Of a stretch of DNA of 64,000 nt, positions 41,332 to 52,622 are shown piece by piece. The notes beneath the pieces are model-generated. The model searched no databases and was not told the origin of the DNA. It saw nothing but the letters and a program-made list of their open reading frames with translations. Position 1 is the first letter of the stretch. Each line of letters opens with the position of its first letter. This DNA is from Chitinophaga deserti (GTDB lineage: Bacteria > Bacteroidota > Bacteroidia > Chitinophagales > Chitinophagaceae): NCBI RefSeq assembly GCF_003149455.1, contig NZ_QFFK01000005.1:1-64000 (forward strand). Reading direction: 5' to 3'. The position numbers and the translations under genes are program-made.

Positions 41332-44300
41332 TTACTTCACGTTCACCAGTACTTTGATCAGGCCTTTGCCGGAAGGCAGCTCCTGGAGCGCTTTTCCAAG
41401 TACCTGGCCGGTTTTTACCTTGTCCGGATCCGCTTTCATCGCATATCCTGGTGTGCTGGAAGTTACGAGAAGGTCGCCACGGGCAATTGCACCACCTTCG
41501 TCACAAACCTTTGTAGGTATAACACCTACCACACCCATGGGTACCTGCCCTTCGATGTCGTCCGTCCCTTCCTGTTCTGTCAGCAGTACACCCGGTTTAG
41601 TTGCGTAAACACCTGCCACAAGAGTGGAATAAGCCTGCGAAGATTTCTCCATCATACGGTCTGTATGTGTGGAAATCACCAATACATCGCCCGGTTCATA
41701 ATCAGTCAGCGTACCGTGAACATCAAATGCTTCCGCAATGTCAGCACCACTGTTCTGTGTACCTCCGTTAAAGAAACCACGGCCTGCTTTGTTTACCCTT
41801 GCCACGTTTGCCCCTACGTTCCTGTACACTGCAATGTTGCCGGAAGCCCCACGGTGATCTACCAATAATGCAGTACCCGTACCGTCGTTGCGGATATCCA
41901 CAGTAGTCTGGCCGTTGGCAGTATTGAAGTTGGAGAAACGACCTGCACGGCCGGTACCGAAGTTGGGCGTCCAGCCATAGATCGCAGTACCGGAACCGTC
42001 TGCATTGGCTTCTACCGCATTACCGTCATTGGCATTGGCAACAATACCTTCCCCTGTACCATTCGTAAGCGCTATCAAAGCGGGGCGGGGGTTGGTTGCA
42101 TTTGAGACATAGAACAAACCTCCGGTACCGCCGGTTCCGTCTGCACGGCCATAAACGCCTGCAGTACCGAAATTGGCGAAGATGGAGTTCACCACGCCCA
42201 CTACCCCTGCAGAGGTACCTTGCGCATTATCCACTATGAATTCTCCGGCATTACCGTTACCTACTGTCTTAGCAGTCACTACCGGGTTGTCATTATCTTC
42301 ATTGAAATGTTCGAACCGTCCTGCGCGGCCGGTAGCAAAAGTGGGTACCCATGCATACATGGCAGTACCTGCACCGTCAATGTTCGTTTCCACACCATTG
42401 CCATCTTTACCGGCATTGGCAGTGATGGCATTACCATTACCATCAGTCAGTGCAATAAGTGAAGCACCGTTTCCGGAAGGGTTGGAGGCATAGAAAAGCC
42501 CTGCGCGGCCACCTGTACCTGAAGAGATACCGAATACACCCGCAGCACCGAAGTTGCCGAAGATGGTATTTACTTCTGCTCTTACGGCAGCGCCTACACT
42601 GTTCGTATTATCCAGCACGAATGAGGAAGCATTCCCCAAAGTATTATCAGGGATATTACCATTACTGTTGGATTGAACTTCAAGGATATTGGCTTCGGTA
42701 TTGGTCTGGTTGAAGTTTTCGAACCTGCCTGCACGGCCGGTACTACCGCCCACACCTACACGGCCATATACTGCGATAGCTGAATTGGAAACGTCTGTAC
42801 CAATAAATCCATGCACACCATATCCACCACCATCATTGCGGCCTACTACCGCACCGGCGATGTTGCTGGTAGTACGGCCCACTACAGCTTCTCCGCCGCC
42901 GGTATTGTCTCCCACCAGACCTGCACTGGTTTGACTACTTGTCATACCCTGTACCCCAAACCCGTTGATGGTGTTAGCAAATACACCTTTGCCATTCCCG
43001 GTAGTAGATACACTGATCACATTACCGTTACCTACTGTAGATGTAGAGAGTACAACATTATTGTTTGCATTGTTGGCAATTGAAATATTTGCAGCAATAC
43101 CGTTATTACTGGTTGCGTTAAGGCCTGTGCCTGTATTGCTGTTAGCATACACACCAAAGCCATTGGCGGAAGCATTGCCGTACACACCAAGGCCGTTAGG
43201 AGTGGTGCCATATACACCCCATCCGGAGCCATTCTGTGAACCCCAAACACCAATCCCTAATCCACCGGTACCATTGTTGATCCCGCGCACGGCAGAAGAG
43301 AAGCCGCCCGGTGCTGTTGAGGTTATAATGCCGCGTATGCTTGCAATGTTAGATGTAGTGGTATTATTAGCACCTTCGAGAGAGGCACCATCTCCATTAT
43401 TGGTAATTGAAAAAAGCGTGGCAGCATTGTTTTCCACCGCAGCGTAGGGAAGGGTAAGCCCTCCGCCTCCATTGTTGTCTGCCGAAGGCGCCCATTCAGT
43501 TCCTGAATATTTCAATACCTGGCCAGCAACCGGTGCTGTCAGGGAAACAGGAATAGTCTGGATTTTAGCTACTGAAGGGTTAGGGTATGTTCCCGAGAGA
43601 TCCCCGCCTGCTGTTACTCCATTGATGTCACCAGCTGGTCCGGCCGGCCCTTGCGGGCCTACAGGGCCTGAAGGACCAATCGGGCCAATAGGTCCGGCGG
43701 GACCCATAACACCTACAGGACCTGCAGGCCCAACCGGGCCTTGAGGTCCTACAGCACCAGTTGCACCATCAGCACCTGCGGCACCTGCTGCACCTACCGC
43801 ACCAGCGGGGCCTACAGGACCAATAGGGCCAGCAGGGCCTTGCGGCCCGGCAGGACCGGCTGCTCCATCGGCTCCCGTTGCACCTACAGCACCTGCAGGA
43901 CCTACAGGACCAATGGGTCCTTGCGGGCCAACTGGTCCGGCTGCTCCATCGGCACCTTTTGCGCCTACAGCACCTGCAGGACCTACAGGGCCAATAGGTC
44001 CTTGCGGACCAGCGGGACCGGTTGCACCATCAGCTCCTGCAGCACCTGTTGCTCCAACAGGACCCATTGCACCGGTAGCGCCAACAGGTCCCTGGGGGCC
44101 AACTGCACCTGTAGCACCAACAGGCCCTGCGGGTCCCTGTGGTCCTACAGCGCCATCTGCACCTGCAGGTCCAACTGGGCCTATGGGACCGGCTGCACCA
44201 ACAGGCCCTGCGGGTCCCTGTGGTCCAACTGCACCATTAGCACCAGCAGGTCCAACCGGTCCAATGGGGCCAATAGGTCCGGCAGCACCTGCAGGTCCGG

Positions 44301-44955
44301 CAGGGCCAATTGGGCCGGTAGCTCCGTCAGCACCGGTTGCGCCCATAGGTCCGGTTGCTCCTACCGGCCCGGCAGGGCCAGTAGCTCCGATTGCGCCGGC
44401 AGGGCCGATTGGACCAATTGGTCCGATAGGACCTACAGGACCGGCAGGCCCAGTAGAGCCGGCAGGTCCTGTGGCTCCGGTTGGTCCTACGGGACCAATG
44501 GCACCGGTAGCACCTTGTGGTCCTGCAGGTCCGGCAGGACCTTGCGGGCCGGGATTACCGTTAGCCGCGAACAGCGCAAACGGAACACTCAACAGTTGTT
44601 GTGTTCCGAGGGTTACAAACCCTCCTCCTGTATTTACTTCTACCTGAAGAAACTGGTTGGCATTGGCCCAGGGAACTCCTGCGAAAGTGCCGGAAACCGC
44701 AGTCCCGCGGCCTACCTGCAGTATAAAGAGGCCAAGTGCGTTGGTAGCTGTGTTATGCGTTTCCTGATATTGCACAGCGCCATTGGGGCCGCCGCCACGA
44801 ACAGAAAAGCGGACGCTCAGTGCCTGATTGGCTAAAACGGTACCGTTGCTGTTACGCGCCACAGCCTGGTAGTTGATACCCGACAATGCGTTCTGGGCAT
44901 AGCTCCCGGAAGCGATTGCAAGGCAGAGTATAAATAAGTATAAAGTTTTTTTCAT
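41332..44955 (-). CDS. Exported collagen-like fibre protein, copy 1
   Basis: A 1,207-residue surface protein. Signal peptide: residues 1 to about 20 (ending GSYAQ). An N-terminal beta domain (21-132; [19 protein letters not shown]) is followed by a collagen-like Gly-x-y stretch at about 134-442, almost without charge. Then comes [11 protein letters not shown], known from phage-tail-like fibre stalks, and a long series of loosely repeated [24 protein letters not shown] units (about 500-1060). The C-terminal domain ([11 protein letters not shown] ... [10 protein letters not shown] ... [12 protein letters not shown]) resembles trimeric fibre ends. No T9SS C-terminal domain is seen. It is the last gene of the operon, five bases after the 151-residue gene. 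Confidence 0.85.
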   Translation of the reverse strand: MKKTLYLFILCLAIASGSYAQNALSGINYQAVARNSNGTVLANQALSVRFSVRGGGPNGAVQYQETHNTATNALGLFILQVGRGTAVSGTFAGVPWANANQFLQVEVNTGGGFVTLGTQQLLSVPFALFAANGNPGPQGPAGPAGPQGATGAIGPVGPTGATGPAGSTGPAGPVGPIGPIGPIGPAGAIGATGPAGPVGATGPMGATGADGATGPIGPAGPAGAAGPIGPIGPVGPAGANGAVGPQGPAGPVGAAGPIGPVGPAGADGAVGPQGPAGPVGATGAVGPQGPVGATGAMGPVGATGAAGADGATGPAGPQGPIGPVGPAGAVGAKGADGAAGPVGPQGPIGPVGPAGAVGATGADGAAGPAGPQGPAGPIGPVGPAGAVGAAGAAGADGATGAVGPQGPVGPAGPVGVMGPAGPIGPIGPSGPVGPQGPAGPAGDINGVTAGGDLSGTYPNPSVAKIQTIPVSLTAPVAGQVLKYSGTEWAPSADNNGGGGLTLPYAAVENNAATLFSITNNGDGASLEGANNTTTSNIASIRGIITSTAPGGFSSAVRGINNGTGGLGIGVWGSQNGSGWGVYGTTPNGLGVYGNASANGFGVYANSNTGTGLNATSNNGIAANISIANNANNNVVLSTSTVGNGNVISVSTTGNGKGVFANTINGFGVQGMTSSQTSAGLVGDNTGGGEAVVGRTTSNIAGAVVGRNDGGGYGVHGFIGTDVSNSAIAVYGRVGVGGSTGRAGRFENFNQTNTEANILEVQSNSNGNIPDNTLGNASSFVLDNTNSVGAAVRAEVNTIFGNFGAAGVFGISSGTGGRAGLFYASNPSGNGASLIALTDGNGNAITANAGKDGNGVETNIDGAGTAMYAWVPTFATGRAGRFEHFNEDNDNPVVTAKTVGNGNAGEFIVDNAQGTSAGVVGVVNSIFANFGTAGVYGRADGTGGTGGLFYVSNATNPRPALIALTNGTGEGIVANANDGNAVEANADGSGTAIYGWTPNFGTGRAGRFSNFNTANGQTTVDIRNDGTGTALLVDHRGASGNIAVYRNVGANVARVNKAGRGFFNGGTQNSGADIAEAFDVHGTLTDYEPGDVLVISTHTDRMMEKSSQAYSTLVAGVYATKPGVLLTEQEGTDDIEGQVPMGVVGVIPTKVCDEGGAIARGDLLVTSSTPGYAMKADPDKVKTGQVLGKALQELPSGKGLIKVLVNVK

Positions 44956-44960
44956 GGTGA

Positions 44961-45416
44961 TCAGTTTTTAGGGGTTTTCTCTTTTGGCTTGTCATAATGC
45001 AGGGAAGGCTCTTTGCCTTGTGCTGCCGGGTCAATAATAGCGGGCGCTGCTTTTGCTGATTCGCCGGCTTTAGCTTTTTGGGCAGACTCAGCGGCAGACT
45101 GGGTGCTGGGAAGCTGTCCTGCAGCAGCAGGCGCCTGTGCTTTAGCCTTACGGGCTCCCGAATTGAAACTGCGGGGAACGCCTCCTCCGGTGCCGTTTCC
45201 ACCGGGGAATATATGTTGCCGTAGTGCATCCTTACTGGTGATGAAGGCTTCTTTCGGTTTAGGGGCAGTGATAGTTAACTGTTTCGGTATACCATCCTTG
45301 AAGAGGCTGGCCTTGACGCTGCCTCCGGTTTCAGAAGCTTTGGCGGATGCCTGCGAATGTGCATCGGAGAATGCGGCCATCAGCAAGAGTGGGATGAAAA
45401 TGAAAAACTTGTACAT
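44961..45416 (-). CDS. Exported Ala/Lys-rich protein, copy 1
   Basis: A 151-residue protein with a signal peptide ([20 protein letters not shown]; cleavage near SQA). The mature chain is rich in Ala, Lys, Pro and Gln and looks disordered. It shares with its copy-2 counterpart [27 protein letters not shown] and a PKEKTPKN-like end, while the rest differs strongly. It lies five bases upstream of the fibre gene, so it may be a fibre partner, linker or assembly factor. No known family is recognised. Confidence 0.65.
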   Translation of the reverse strand: MYKFFIFIPLLLMAAFSDAHSQASAKASETGGSVKASLFKDGIPKQLTITAPKPKEAFITSKDALRQHIFPGGNGTGGGVPRSFNSGARKAKAQAPAAAGQLPSTQSAAESAQKAKAGESAKAAPAIIDPAAQGKEPSLHYDKPKEKTPKN

Positions 45417-45455
45417 GGAATTGGTGCTTTATGTTAATAAGGAAAGGTTACGTTA

Positions 45456-46613
45456 TTATTTATCCCTGAAGGGAGTGTACATGAGCGTGAAGTTGAGACT
45501 CTTCCTTTGGCGTAAGCTTCCGCCTACTGGGAGGAGGTAAGCAAAATCGAGCTGGAAGCCCTGTACCCTTACACCGAAGCCTGCCGAGAACTGCTGACGG
45601 TTCCCCTTTGCAGGATCTTCATAGAAGTATCCGGTTCGCACGAAGAAGTTGTTTTGGTAGGAATATTCTATTCCAGCAGCGAGAGAAAACTCGCTGAACT
45701 CTTCGCGGAAGCCGTCCGGCGCATCGGTGAAGGAAGTGAAGATGGATTCCACCACACTCCTGTCGGGGTCCTTACCGCGGTCAATCTCGCTGGTGGGGTT
45801 ACCATCGGGATCGAGTTTGTATACCGGAGGCGTTGGCACCAGCAGTTTGTTGACATCTGCGGCGAGGGTAAACTTGTGATCTTCCGTACGAACAAAAGTG
45901 TACCCGCCACCGATACGGAGGTTCATGGGGAGGAAGGTTTTCTTATTACTGTCGTCGGTGTAAGATAGTTTGGTACCGATGTTGGTGAAGCTGATGCCCC
46001 AGGCGTACCGGTTATTCCCTTCGATATGATTGGCATATTCTTGTGAGTAGAGGCTGATATCCCCTGCCACAGCGGAGGCTGGCTTCTGCAGCTGTCCGTT
46101 GTAAGTGCCGTTGCCCAGTTCGCTTCTGATGTACCTGGCAGTGACAGCAAGGGCGAATGCGGAACCCAGCTTTCTGGCGTATGCGAGATCTACGGCATAT
46201 TCCCTGGGCCTGTACTGCTGAAGTACCATGCCATTATCATCGCGGAAGGTGACGTCACCATAATTGAAATATTTGACGGCAGCGCCAAGGCTCTGCTGTT
46301 CGCCCCAGGTTTTAAAGCCTGAGATGTAAGCCATATGCGTTTTTTTATCGAGCAGGTCCCACATCCAGGGGGAGTATGAAACGCTGGCGCCCCATTCCCC
46401 TGCGAAGGGAAGTTTGGCAGCGTTGGCGAACATGGCATTAGCGTCCGGCTCAAGTCCTGTAACGGCTCCACCGGTAGCGCTGCTCCTGGCATCTGGGTTA
46501 ATAAGCAGGAATGAGCCGCCGATATTATGGGGCTGACGAGCGCTTTTCTGGGCCATCAACGGATGTACCGCCAGCAGTCCCGCAAGCACGAGGATCCATT
46601 TGAGTTGCTTCAT
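45456..46613 (-). CDS. porV: PorV (LptO) family T9SS outer-membrane protein, copy 1
   Basis: A 385-residue outer-membrane barrel of PorV length. PorV receives T9SS cargo from the translocon and carries it to the attachment complex. Seen are the signal peptide (MKQLKWILVLAGLLAVHPLMAQ, in parts), NIGGSFLLINPDARSSATGG, PDANAMFANAAKLPFA, WMWDLLDKKTHMAYISGF, YFNYGDVTFRDDNG, PREYAVDLAYARKLG and a terminal strand LNFTLMYTPFRDK. The ATG at 46613 is chosen because the signal peptide begins there; it lies 16 bases after the small CTD gene. It differs from copy 2 at seven positions. Confidence 0.85.
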   Translation of the reverse strand: MKQLKWILVLAGLLAVHPLMAQKSARQPHNIGGSFLLINPDARSSATGGAVTGLEPDANAMFANAAKLPFAGEWGASVSYSPWMWDLLDKKTHMAYISGFKTWGEQQSLGAAVKYFNYGDVTFRDDNGMVLQQYRPREYAVDLAYARKLGSAFALAVTARYIRSELGNGTYNGQLQKPASAVAGDISLYSQEYANHIEGNNRYAWGISFTNIGTKLSYTDDSNKKTFLPMNLRIGGGYTFVRTEDHKFTLAADVNKLLVPTPPVYKLDPDGNPTSEIDRGKDPDRSVVESIFTSFTDAPDGFREEFSEFSLAAGIEYSYQNNFFVRTGYFYEDPAKGNRQQFSAGFGVRVQGFQLDFAYLLPVGGSLRQRKSLNFTLMYTPFRDK

Positions 46614-46629
46614 GGTAGACCAGTTTAGG

Positions 46630-47136
46630 CTATTGAACAATAAGTTTTTCAGTGAACACGAACGCGTTAACCTTCAGGATGACGGTATAGATGCCAGCAG
46701 CCAGTTTATCTACGGAGGTGGGAATGACGACTTTGCCGGGGGCATAGTTACGTACGTCCTGGTAGATGACCTGTCCTGCGGTGTTCATCAGCAGGAAGGT
46801 GACGGTGGCGTTAGTCAGGAGACTGAACTGGATCTTGAAGGTTGTGAGCGCCGGGTTTGGAAATAGGGAGAAGTCCAGAATGGGGTTACCTCCCGGAGCA
46901 AGTGGGGGGAGGATCTCCGGTTGCTGGAATCCCTGGGTGAGGAGGATGGGCCCTGCGGAGAGGGGCGAGATGGCAGCTTCCCCGATGGTATAATCGAAGT
47001 GGATGCCCCCGATGATGCCTGAGCCTCCGGAGGATGCGGTTACCTGCCTGACCAGCACAAGCTGGGAGCGGGCAGGCATCCATGAGATGGCCAGGAACAT
47101 GGCCAGTAACAGGTGCTTTGTAAAATTTGATTTCAT
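46630..47136 (-). CDS. Small exported protein with T9SS C-terminal domain, copy 1
   Basis: A 168-residue protein. Signal peptide: residues 1-24 (ending MPARSQ). Residues 25-80 form a short beta segment with YTIGEAAISPLSAG and LTQGFQQPE, a stretch often found just before T9SS domains. Residues about 88-168 are a type A T9SS C-terminal domain (FSLFPNPALTTFKIQF, GQVIYQDVRNYAPGK, LAAGIYTVILK). There is no room for a catalytic domain, so the protein is nearly all sorting signal. From residue 6 on it is identical to copy 2. It is the first gene of the operon; the start at 47136 is chosen from the signal peptide. Confidence 0.8.
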   Translation of the reverse strand: MKSNFTKHLLLAMFLAISWMPARSQLVLVRQVTASSGGSGIIGGIHFDYTIGEAAISPLSAGPILLTQGFQQPEILPPLAPGGNPILDFSLFPNPALTTFKIQFSLLTNATVTFLLMNTAGQVIYQDVRNYAPGKVVIPTSVDKLAAGIYTVILKVNAFVFTEKLIVQ

Positions 47137-47634
47137 AGTTAAACACAGTAGGTGAAAAGTGAGAAATGATGGATATGCAATACAGGAATCATCTGCCGTA
47201 TATATCCAAAATGAATACATCGGCAAATTGATAACGGGTTATGCGCTTATTGCAAAGACGGTGTAATAGGTTCTTAAAAAATGTACTGGTTTACCCAATA
47301 GGATATACAGTGTGTTCCCGAAACATTATTTCTTATAGGTATGGCGACAAATGGCCCAGCGTATGCTGTTTGCGCGTCTTTCAGTACGATGGTTAAACTG
47401 GGAAATAGATCTTGGGGTAGGGCTTCACGTTAGAGTGAAAGCACTAATTGTATTGCAAGATATAAAAATGTAAACAAATAACAATAGGTGACTTTTTTCA
47501 TCTGCCTGAGAGCCAGTGGAAAGAGAAGAAAAGGCTGCCCCTGAAGAGGCAGCCATACACAAAAACCATACATATACCCTTGCTCTCGTCAAAAATGTAT
47601 GTTAGTACGGTTATATCAGTTAAGTTGAAAGCAA
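47137..47634. other. Spacer between the two surface operons
   Basis: About 500 AT-rich bases. It holds the terminator of copy 2 (47533-47554) and must hold the promoter of copy 1. On the minus strand CCGTCTTTG near 47257-47265 resembles a -7 element but lacks the TA. No gene was seen. Confidence 0.5.
47525..47554 (-). terminator. Terminator of surface operon copy 2
   Basis: Read on the minus strand, GGCTGCC and GGCAGCC pair around a short loop (TCTTCAGG), followed by TTTTCTTCTC. It lies about 80 bases after the stop of the second fibre gene. Confidence 0.75.
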
Positions 47635-50600
47635 TTATTTAACGTTTACAAGTACCTTGATTTTACCGGTACCGGAAGGCTGTTCCTGCAAGGCTTTCCC
47701 GAGGATCTGGCCATGTTGTACCTTTTTCATATCTGCTTTCATGGCGTAGCCTGGCTTGCTGGCGGTTACGAGAATATCGCCGCGTTTGATTGGGCCGCCT
47801 TCATCGCAAACTTTAGTGGGGATTACGCCGACTACCCCCATTGGGATCTGGTCGGTAATGTCTTCCACACCTTCCGTTTCTGTTAGCAGTACACCGGGTT
47901 TGGTGGCATATACACCAGCAACGAGTGAAGAATATGCTTCGGAGGATTTCTCCATTTTACGATCGCTGGTAGTAGAGATCACCATTACATCTCCCGGCTC
48001 ATAATTACTCATGGCGCCCTCCACGTCAAATGCCTCTGCAAGGTCGGCACCGCTATTCTGGGTACCACCGTTGAAGAACCCACGGCCGGCGGAGTTGATC
48101 CGCGCTACATTCACGGTACCAGGGTTGCCGGATTTAAAGAGTGCGATAGAACCATTACTGTGTTGCTCAACTGTGAGTACGGGATTAGTATTACCTGTGT
48201 TGAAATTCACAAATCTGGAAGCACGCCCGTTACCGAAGTTAGGTATCCAGCCAAAGATTGCACTGCCCGTACCGTCTGCGGTGGCTTCCACTCCGTCGCC
48301 GCCATTGGAGGCATTGGCCGTAATACCATTGCCGTTACCATCTGCGATGGCAATCAGCGCAGGACCATTACCGGCAGGGTTACTGGCATGGAATAAACCT
48401 GCAAAACCACCGGTACCGGAAGAAATACCATAAATACCTGCTGTTCCAAAGTTGGCGAACTGGGAATTTACTTCACCCCTTACGGCAGGAGATGTACCTG
48501 TCACTCTATCTACCATGAAATTACCTGCGATACCATTACCTACAGTTTTGGCAGTAACTACATCGCTGGTATTGTTTTCATTATAATGTTGGAACCTTGC
48601 CGCACGGCCGGTAGCAAAGGTGGGTACCCATGCATAGATTGCATTGCCTGCACCATCTATATTGGTTTCCACACCATTTCCGTCCTTACTTGCATTTGCT
48701 GTGATCGCATTACCATTACCATCAGTGATCGCAACTAATGAAGCACCATTGCCAGCAGGATTCGAAGCATGGAACAGGCCTGCGAAACCACCCGTTCCGG
48801 ATGAAATGCCAAAGATGCCAGCAGCACCGAAGTTGCCGAAAATTGTTTTTACTTCCGCTCTAACGGCTGCGGCCACACTGTTGGTATTATCAACAAGGAA
48901 AGATGATGCGTTACCCTGTGTGTTGTCAGGGATATTACCGTTACCATTGGTTTCCACTTCCAGCGCGTTGCCTGTGGTATTGGTCTGGTTGAAGTTTTCA
49001 AATCTGCCTGCACGGCCGGTACTATTATTCAGACCTATCTGCCCGAGTACACCTATCGCATTACCTGAGTTATTGGTAGCTACGAATCCGCGCACACCAT
49101 AACCACCGCCATCATTACGGCCTACAACTGCACCGGCTATATCACTTGTGGTGCGGCCTACTACTGCTTCGCCCGCGCCATTGTTGTCACCGATAACACC
49201 CGCGCTTGTTTGGGCACTGGTAATGCCATGAATGGCAAACCCTGCACCGGTAGAGGAAAATACACCCGCACCGTTACCTGTAGTCGTTACGTTAACTACT
49301 GTTCCGTTACCCACAGAATTGGCAACGATCACATTGTTATTGTTCGCATTGTTGAAGATGCTGAAAGATGCAGGTATACCGTTGTTGCTGGTAGCCTGCA
49401 GGCCAGTGCCTGTATTACTGTTAGCATATACGCCAAATCCATTAGCGGAAGAGTTACCGTATACACCCAATCCATTCGGTGTTACACCGTACACGCCCCA
49501 GCCGGATCCTGCCTGTGATCCCCAAACGCCAACACCCAATCCGCCTGTACCGCTATTAATACCGCGAACTCCGGAAGAGAAACCTCCCGGGCTGGCACTT
49601 GATACAATACCGCGCACCGCTGCAATGCTGCTGGTGGCGGTGTTATTAACACCTTCCAGTGATGTGCCGTCGCCATTGTTAGTGATGGAAAATAACGTGG
49701 CAGGATTGTTCTCTACAGCTGCATAGGGGAGTGTAAGCCCTCCGCCCCCGGCATTATCCGCAGCGGGTGACCATTCAGTTCCTGAAAATTTCAATACCTG
49801 ACCTGCTACCGGAGCAGTAATGGCTACCGGAATTGTTTGAATACGGGCAACCGAAGGGTTAGGGTAATTACCACTGAGGTCTCCTCCGGCAGGGCCGTTA
49901 GGAGGGAGCGTAGTGGGGATTACTCCGGGTGCTATTTTGGCCAGCGTTACAACGCCATTGGCAATTAATGGATTGGGGTAGGTTCCGGAGAGATCGCCAC
50001 CCGCTGCAACACCATTGATGTCGCCCGCAGGTCCCGCTGGTCCTACAGGACCGGCAGGCCCGATGGGTCCAATAGGTCCGGCTGGGCCCATAGCTCCCAC
50101 TGCACCAGCAGGTCCAACAGGTCCGGCTGGCCCAACAGGTCCTACAGCACCGTTAGCACCGGCAGGCCCAACAGGACCGATAGGTCCTATGGGTCCGGCT
50201 GCTCCAACAGGTCCGGCAGGGCCAACGGGGCCTACAGCGCCATTCGCGCCGGCAGGACCAACGGGTCCTATGGGGCCGGCTGCTCCAACGGGGCCTGCAG
50301 GGCCAACGGGGCCTACAGCGCCGGCAGGACCAACGGGTCCTATGGGTCCGGCTGCTCCTACGGGTCCGGCAGGGCCAACAGGTCCTGTTGCACCATCAGC
50401 ACCGGCAGGTCCAACCGGTCCGATGGGACCTGCTGCTCCTACGGGGCCGGCGGGACCAATAGGTCCAACAGCACCGGCAGGTCCTACAGGTCCAACGGGA
50501 CCGGCAGCTCCAACAGGTCCGGCAGGACCAGCGGGGCCTTGCGGGCCGGGAGTGCCATTAGCAGAGAATTGTGCGAAAGGCACACTCATCAGCTGGCTGG

Positions 50601-50952
50601 TACCGAGGTTAACGAATCCGCCACCGGTGTTCACTTCCACCTGGAGGAACTGATTGGCGTTACCCCAGGGTACTGCAGCGAAGCTTCCGGTTACCGGAGT
50701 GCCACGCCCCAGCTGGAGGGTGAAGAGACCGATATTGTTAGTAGCGGTGTTATGTGTTTCCTGATATTCTACAGCGCCGTTTGGCCCGCCGCCACGAATG
50801 GAGAAGCGGACGCTCACTGCCTGATTGGCCAGTACTGTTCCATTGCTGTTACGCGCCACCGCCTGGTAATTGATACCGGAAAGCCCGCTTTGCGCAAAGC
50901 TTCCAAGGGCGGCCGTCAGGAAAAAGAAGAGGAGGTATAGTATTTTTTTCAT
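47635..50952 (-). CDS. Exported collagen-like fibre protein, copy 2
   Basis: A 1,105-residue paralogue of the 41332 gene with the same architecture: signal peptide (ending GSFAQ), N-terminal beta domain ([19 protein letters not shown]), a shorter Gly-x-y stretch (about residues 132-308), two GGDLSGxYPNP units instead of one, the [14 protein letters not shown] repeat region, and the same C-terminal domain ([11 protein letters not shown] ... [11 protein letters not shown] ... [12 protein letters not shown]). The collagen part is about 130 residues shorter than in copy 1. It follows the 150-residue gene by five bases. Confidence 0.85.
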   Translation of the reverse strand: MKKILYLLFFFLTAALGSFAQSGLSGINYQAVARNSNGTVLANQAVSVRFSIRGGGPNGAVEYQETHNTATNNIGLFTLQLGRGTPVTGSFAAVPWGNANQFLQVEVNTGGGFVNLGTSQLMSVPFAQFSANGTPGPQGPAGPAGPVGAAGPVGPVGPAGAVGPIGPAGPVGAAGPIGPVGPAGADGATGPVGPAGPVGAAGPIGPVGPAGAVGPVGPAGPVGAAGPIGPVGPAGANGAVGPVGPAGPVGAAGPIGPIGPVGPAGANGAVGPVGPAGPVGPAGAVGAMGPAGPIGPIGPAGPVGPAGPAGDINGVAAGGDLSGTYPNPLIANGVVTLAKIAPGVIPTTLPPNGPAGGDLSGNYPNPSVARIQTIPVAITAPVAGQVLKFSGTEWSPAADNAGGGGLTLPYAAVENNPATLFSITNNGDGTSLEGVNNTATSSIAAVRGIVSSASPGGFSSGVRGINSGTGGLGVGVWGSQAGSGWGVYGVTPNGLGVYGNSSANGFGVYANSNTGTGLQATSNNGIPASFSIFNNANNNNVIVANSVGNGTVVNVTTTGNGAGVFSSTGAGFAIHGITSAQTSAGVIGDNNGAGEAVVGRTTSDIAGAVVGRNDGGGYGVRGFVATNNSGNAIGVLGQIGLNNSTGRAGRFENFNQTNTTGNALEVETNGNGNIPDNTQGNASSFLVDNTNSVAAAVRAEVKTIFGNFGAAGIFGISSGTGGFAGLFHASNPAGNGASLVAITDGNGNAITANASKDGNGVETNIDGAGNAIYAWVPTFATGRAARFQHYNENNTSDVVTAKTVGNGIAGNFMVDRVTGTSPAVRGEVNSQFANFGTAGIYGISSGTGGFAGLFHASNPAGNGPALIAIADGNGNGITANASNGGDGVEATADGTGSAIFGWIPNFGNGRASRFVNFNTGNTNPVLTVEQHSNGSIALFKSGNPGTVNVARINSAGRGFFNGGTQNSGADLAEAFDVEGAMSNYEPGDVMVISTTSDRKMEKSSEAYSSLVAGVYATKPGVLLTETEGVEDITDQIPMGVVGVIPTKVCDEGGPIKRGDILVTASKPGYAMKADMKKVQHGQILGKALQEQPSGTGKIKVLVNVK

Positions 50953-50957
50953 GGTGC

Positions 50958-51410
50958 TCAGTTTTTAGGAGTTGGGGCCTTGGCTTTATTTTCAGTAGGT
51001 TCAGTTCCCTGCGCATTGATATCGAAGGGTTTGGCTGCAGCTTTTCGTGCATCTGCATCTTTGTTTTTCTGTGCGGCATCCGCAGCAGATACGGTGGATG
51101 GGAGCTGGTTACCCTGCGCAGCCGAAGTATTTGCCTTGCGTGCGCCGGAGGTAGCGGCCTTGGTCGTAATGCCATTGCTTCCGGGGAAAATATGCTGTTT
51201 CACCGCCTGAGGGGAAGCCAGTGTGGCTTCTTTAGCCTTAGGTGCTGCTGCCTGCTGTGCCCTGATTTTCGCGATAGCCTGGTCGTAATCACTGAACATA
51301 CGGTGACGGATGCTCTGACCTTCGCTGGCCTTCCTGTCTGCCTGCTGCGCCCGCACTTGTGTAAATGCAGCCGTTAACAGGAGGATCAATGTTATAATTG
51401 TTTTGTTCAT
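50958..51410 (-). CDS. Exported Ala/Lys-rich protein, copy 2
   Basis: A 150-residue protein with a signal peptide ([21 protein letters not shown]). Only short blocks match copy 1: [32 protein letters not shown] and the ending APTPKN. A coiled-coil-like segment [19 protein letters not shown] is not found in copy 1. Placement and operon spacing are the same. The strong divergence, next to a nearly invariant PorV gene, marks it as the most variable part of the module besides the collagen length. Confidence 0.65.
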   Translation of the reverse strand: MNKTIITLILLLTAAFTQVRAQQADRKASEGQSIRHRMFSDYDQAIAKIRAQQAAAPKAKEATLASPQAVKQHIFPGSNGITTKAATSGARKANTSAAQGNQLPSTVSAADAAQKNKDADARKAAAKPFDINAQGTEPTENKAKAPTPKN

Positions 51411-51448
51411 GACGAGTGCTTTATCTGTAATAAGGAAAGGTTACGTTA

Positions 51449-52606
51449 TTATTTATCTCTGAAGGGCGTGTACATGAGCGTAAAGTTCAGGCTCTTCCTT
51501 TGGCGTAAGCTTCCGCCGGTGGGGAGGAGGTAAGCAAAGTCGAGCTGGAACCCCTGTACCCTTACACCGAAGCCAGCCGAGAACTGCTGACGGTTCCCCT
51601 TTGCAGGGTCTTCATAGAAGTATCCGGTACGCACGAAGAAGTTGTTCTGGTAGGAATATTCTATTCCCGCCGCGAGGGAAAACTCGCTGAACTCTTCGCG
51701 GAAGCCATCCGGCGCATCGGTGAAGGAAGTGAAGATGGATTCCACCACACTCCTGTCAGGGTCTTTGCCGCGGTCAATCTCGCTGGTGGGGTTACCATCG
51801 GGGTCGAGTTTGTAGACCGGTGGTGTTGGCACCAGTAGTTTGTTGACATCTGCAGCGAGGGTGAACTTGTGATCTTCTGTACGCACAAACGTGTATCCGC
51901 CACCGATACGGAGGTTCATGGGGAGGAACGTTTTCTTATTACTGTCGTCGGTATAAGACAGTTTGGTACCGATGTTGGTGAAGCTGATGCCCCAGGCGTA
52001 GCGGTTATTCCCTTCGATGTGATTGGCATACCCTTGTGAGTAGAGGCTGATATCGCCTGCCACAGCGGAGGCAGGCTTCTGCAGCTGTCCGTTGTAGGTG
52101 CCGTTGCCCAGTTCACTTCTGATGTACCTGGCGGTAACAGCAAGGGCGAATGCAGACCCCAGCTTTCTGGCGTATGCGAGATCTACGGCATATTCCCTGG
52201 GCCTGTACTGCTGAAGTACCATGCCATTATCATCGCGGAAAGTGACATCACCATAATTGAAATATTTGACGGCAACGCCAATGCTTTGCTGTTCGCCCCA
52301 GGTTTTAAAGCCTGAGATGTAAGCCATATGTGTTTTTTTATCGAGCAGGTCCCACATCCAGGGGGAGTATGAAACGCTGGCGCCCCAATCTCCGGCGAAG
52401 GGAAGTTTGGCAGCGTTGGCGAACATGGCATTGGCGTCCGGCTCGAGTCCTGTAACGGCTCCACCGGTAGCGCTGCTTCTGGCATCAGGGTTGATGAGCA
52501 GGAATGAGCCGCCGATATTATGGGGCTGACGAGCGCTTTTCTGGGCCATCAACGGACGTACCGCCAGCAGTCCCGTAAGCACGAGGATCCATTTGAGTTG
52601 CTTCAT
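51449..52606 (-). CDS. porV: PorV (LptO) family T9SS outer-membrane protein, copy 2
   Basis: A 385-residue PorV homologue, about 98 percent identical in protein sequence to the 45456-46613 copy. Differences by eye include Ala/Thr and His/Arg in the signal peptide, Glu/Asp before WGASVSYSP, Leu-Gly-Ala versus Ile-Gly-Val, Glu/Gly in SLYSQxYAN and Val/Thr in LLPxGGS. All barrel motifs are intact, so both copies look functional. A genome normally has one main PorV; two more beside a fibre gene suggest a dedicated shuttle. Confidence 0.85.
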   Translation of the reverse strand: MKQLKWILVLTGLLAVRPLMAQKSARQPHNIGGSFLLINPDARSSATGGAVTGLEPDANAMFANAAKLPFAGDWGASVSYSPWMWDLLDKKTHMAYISGFKTWGEQQSIGVAVKYFNYGDVTFRDDNGMVLQQYRPREYAVDLAYARKLGSAFALAVTARYIRSELGNGTYNGQLQKPASAVAGDISLYSQGYANHIEGNNRYAWGISFTNIGTKLSYTDDSNKKTFLPMNLRIGGGYTFVRTEDHKFTLAADVNKLLVPTPPVYKLDPDGNPTSEIDRGKDPDRSVVESIFTSFTDAPDGFREEFSEFSLAAGIEYSYQNNFFVRTGYFYEDPAKGNRQQFSAGFGVRVQGFQLDFAYLLPTGGSLRQRKSLNFTLMYTPFRDK

Positions 52607-52622
52607 GGTAGACCAGTTTAGG

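Noticed and set aside
43741-44835. Long plus-strand open frames (364 and 244 codons) opposite the collagen-like gene
   Set aside because: They are mirror products of the Gly-Pro codon repeats on the minus strand; the Ser/Tyr/Arg/Gly-rich and Pro/Gly/Ala-rich translations have no independent features or start signals. The same applies to 49232-49726 and 50015-50653 opposite copy 2.
45456-46640. Calling the T9SS barrel PorP/SprF instead of PorV
   Set aside because: The opening FLLINPDARSSATGG, the PDANAMFxNAAKLPF segment and the length of 385 residues fit PorV/LptO; PorP/SprF proteins begin differently and are shorter.
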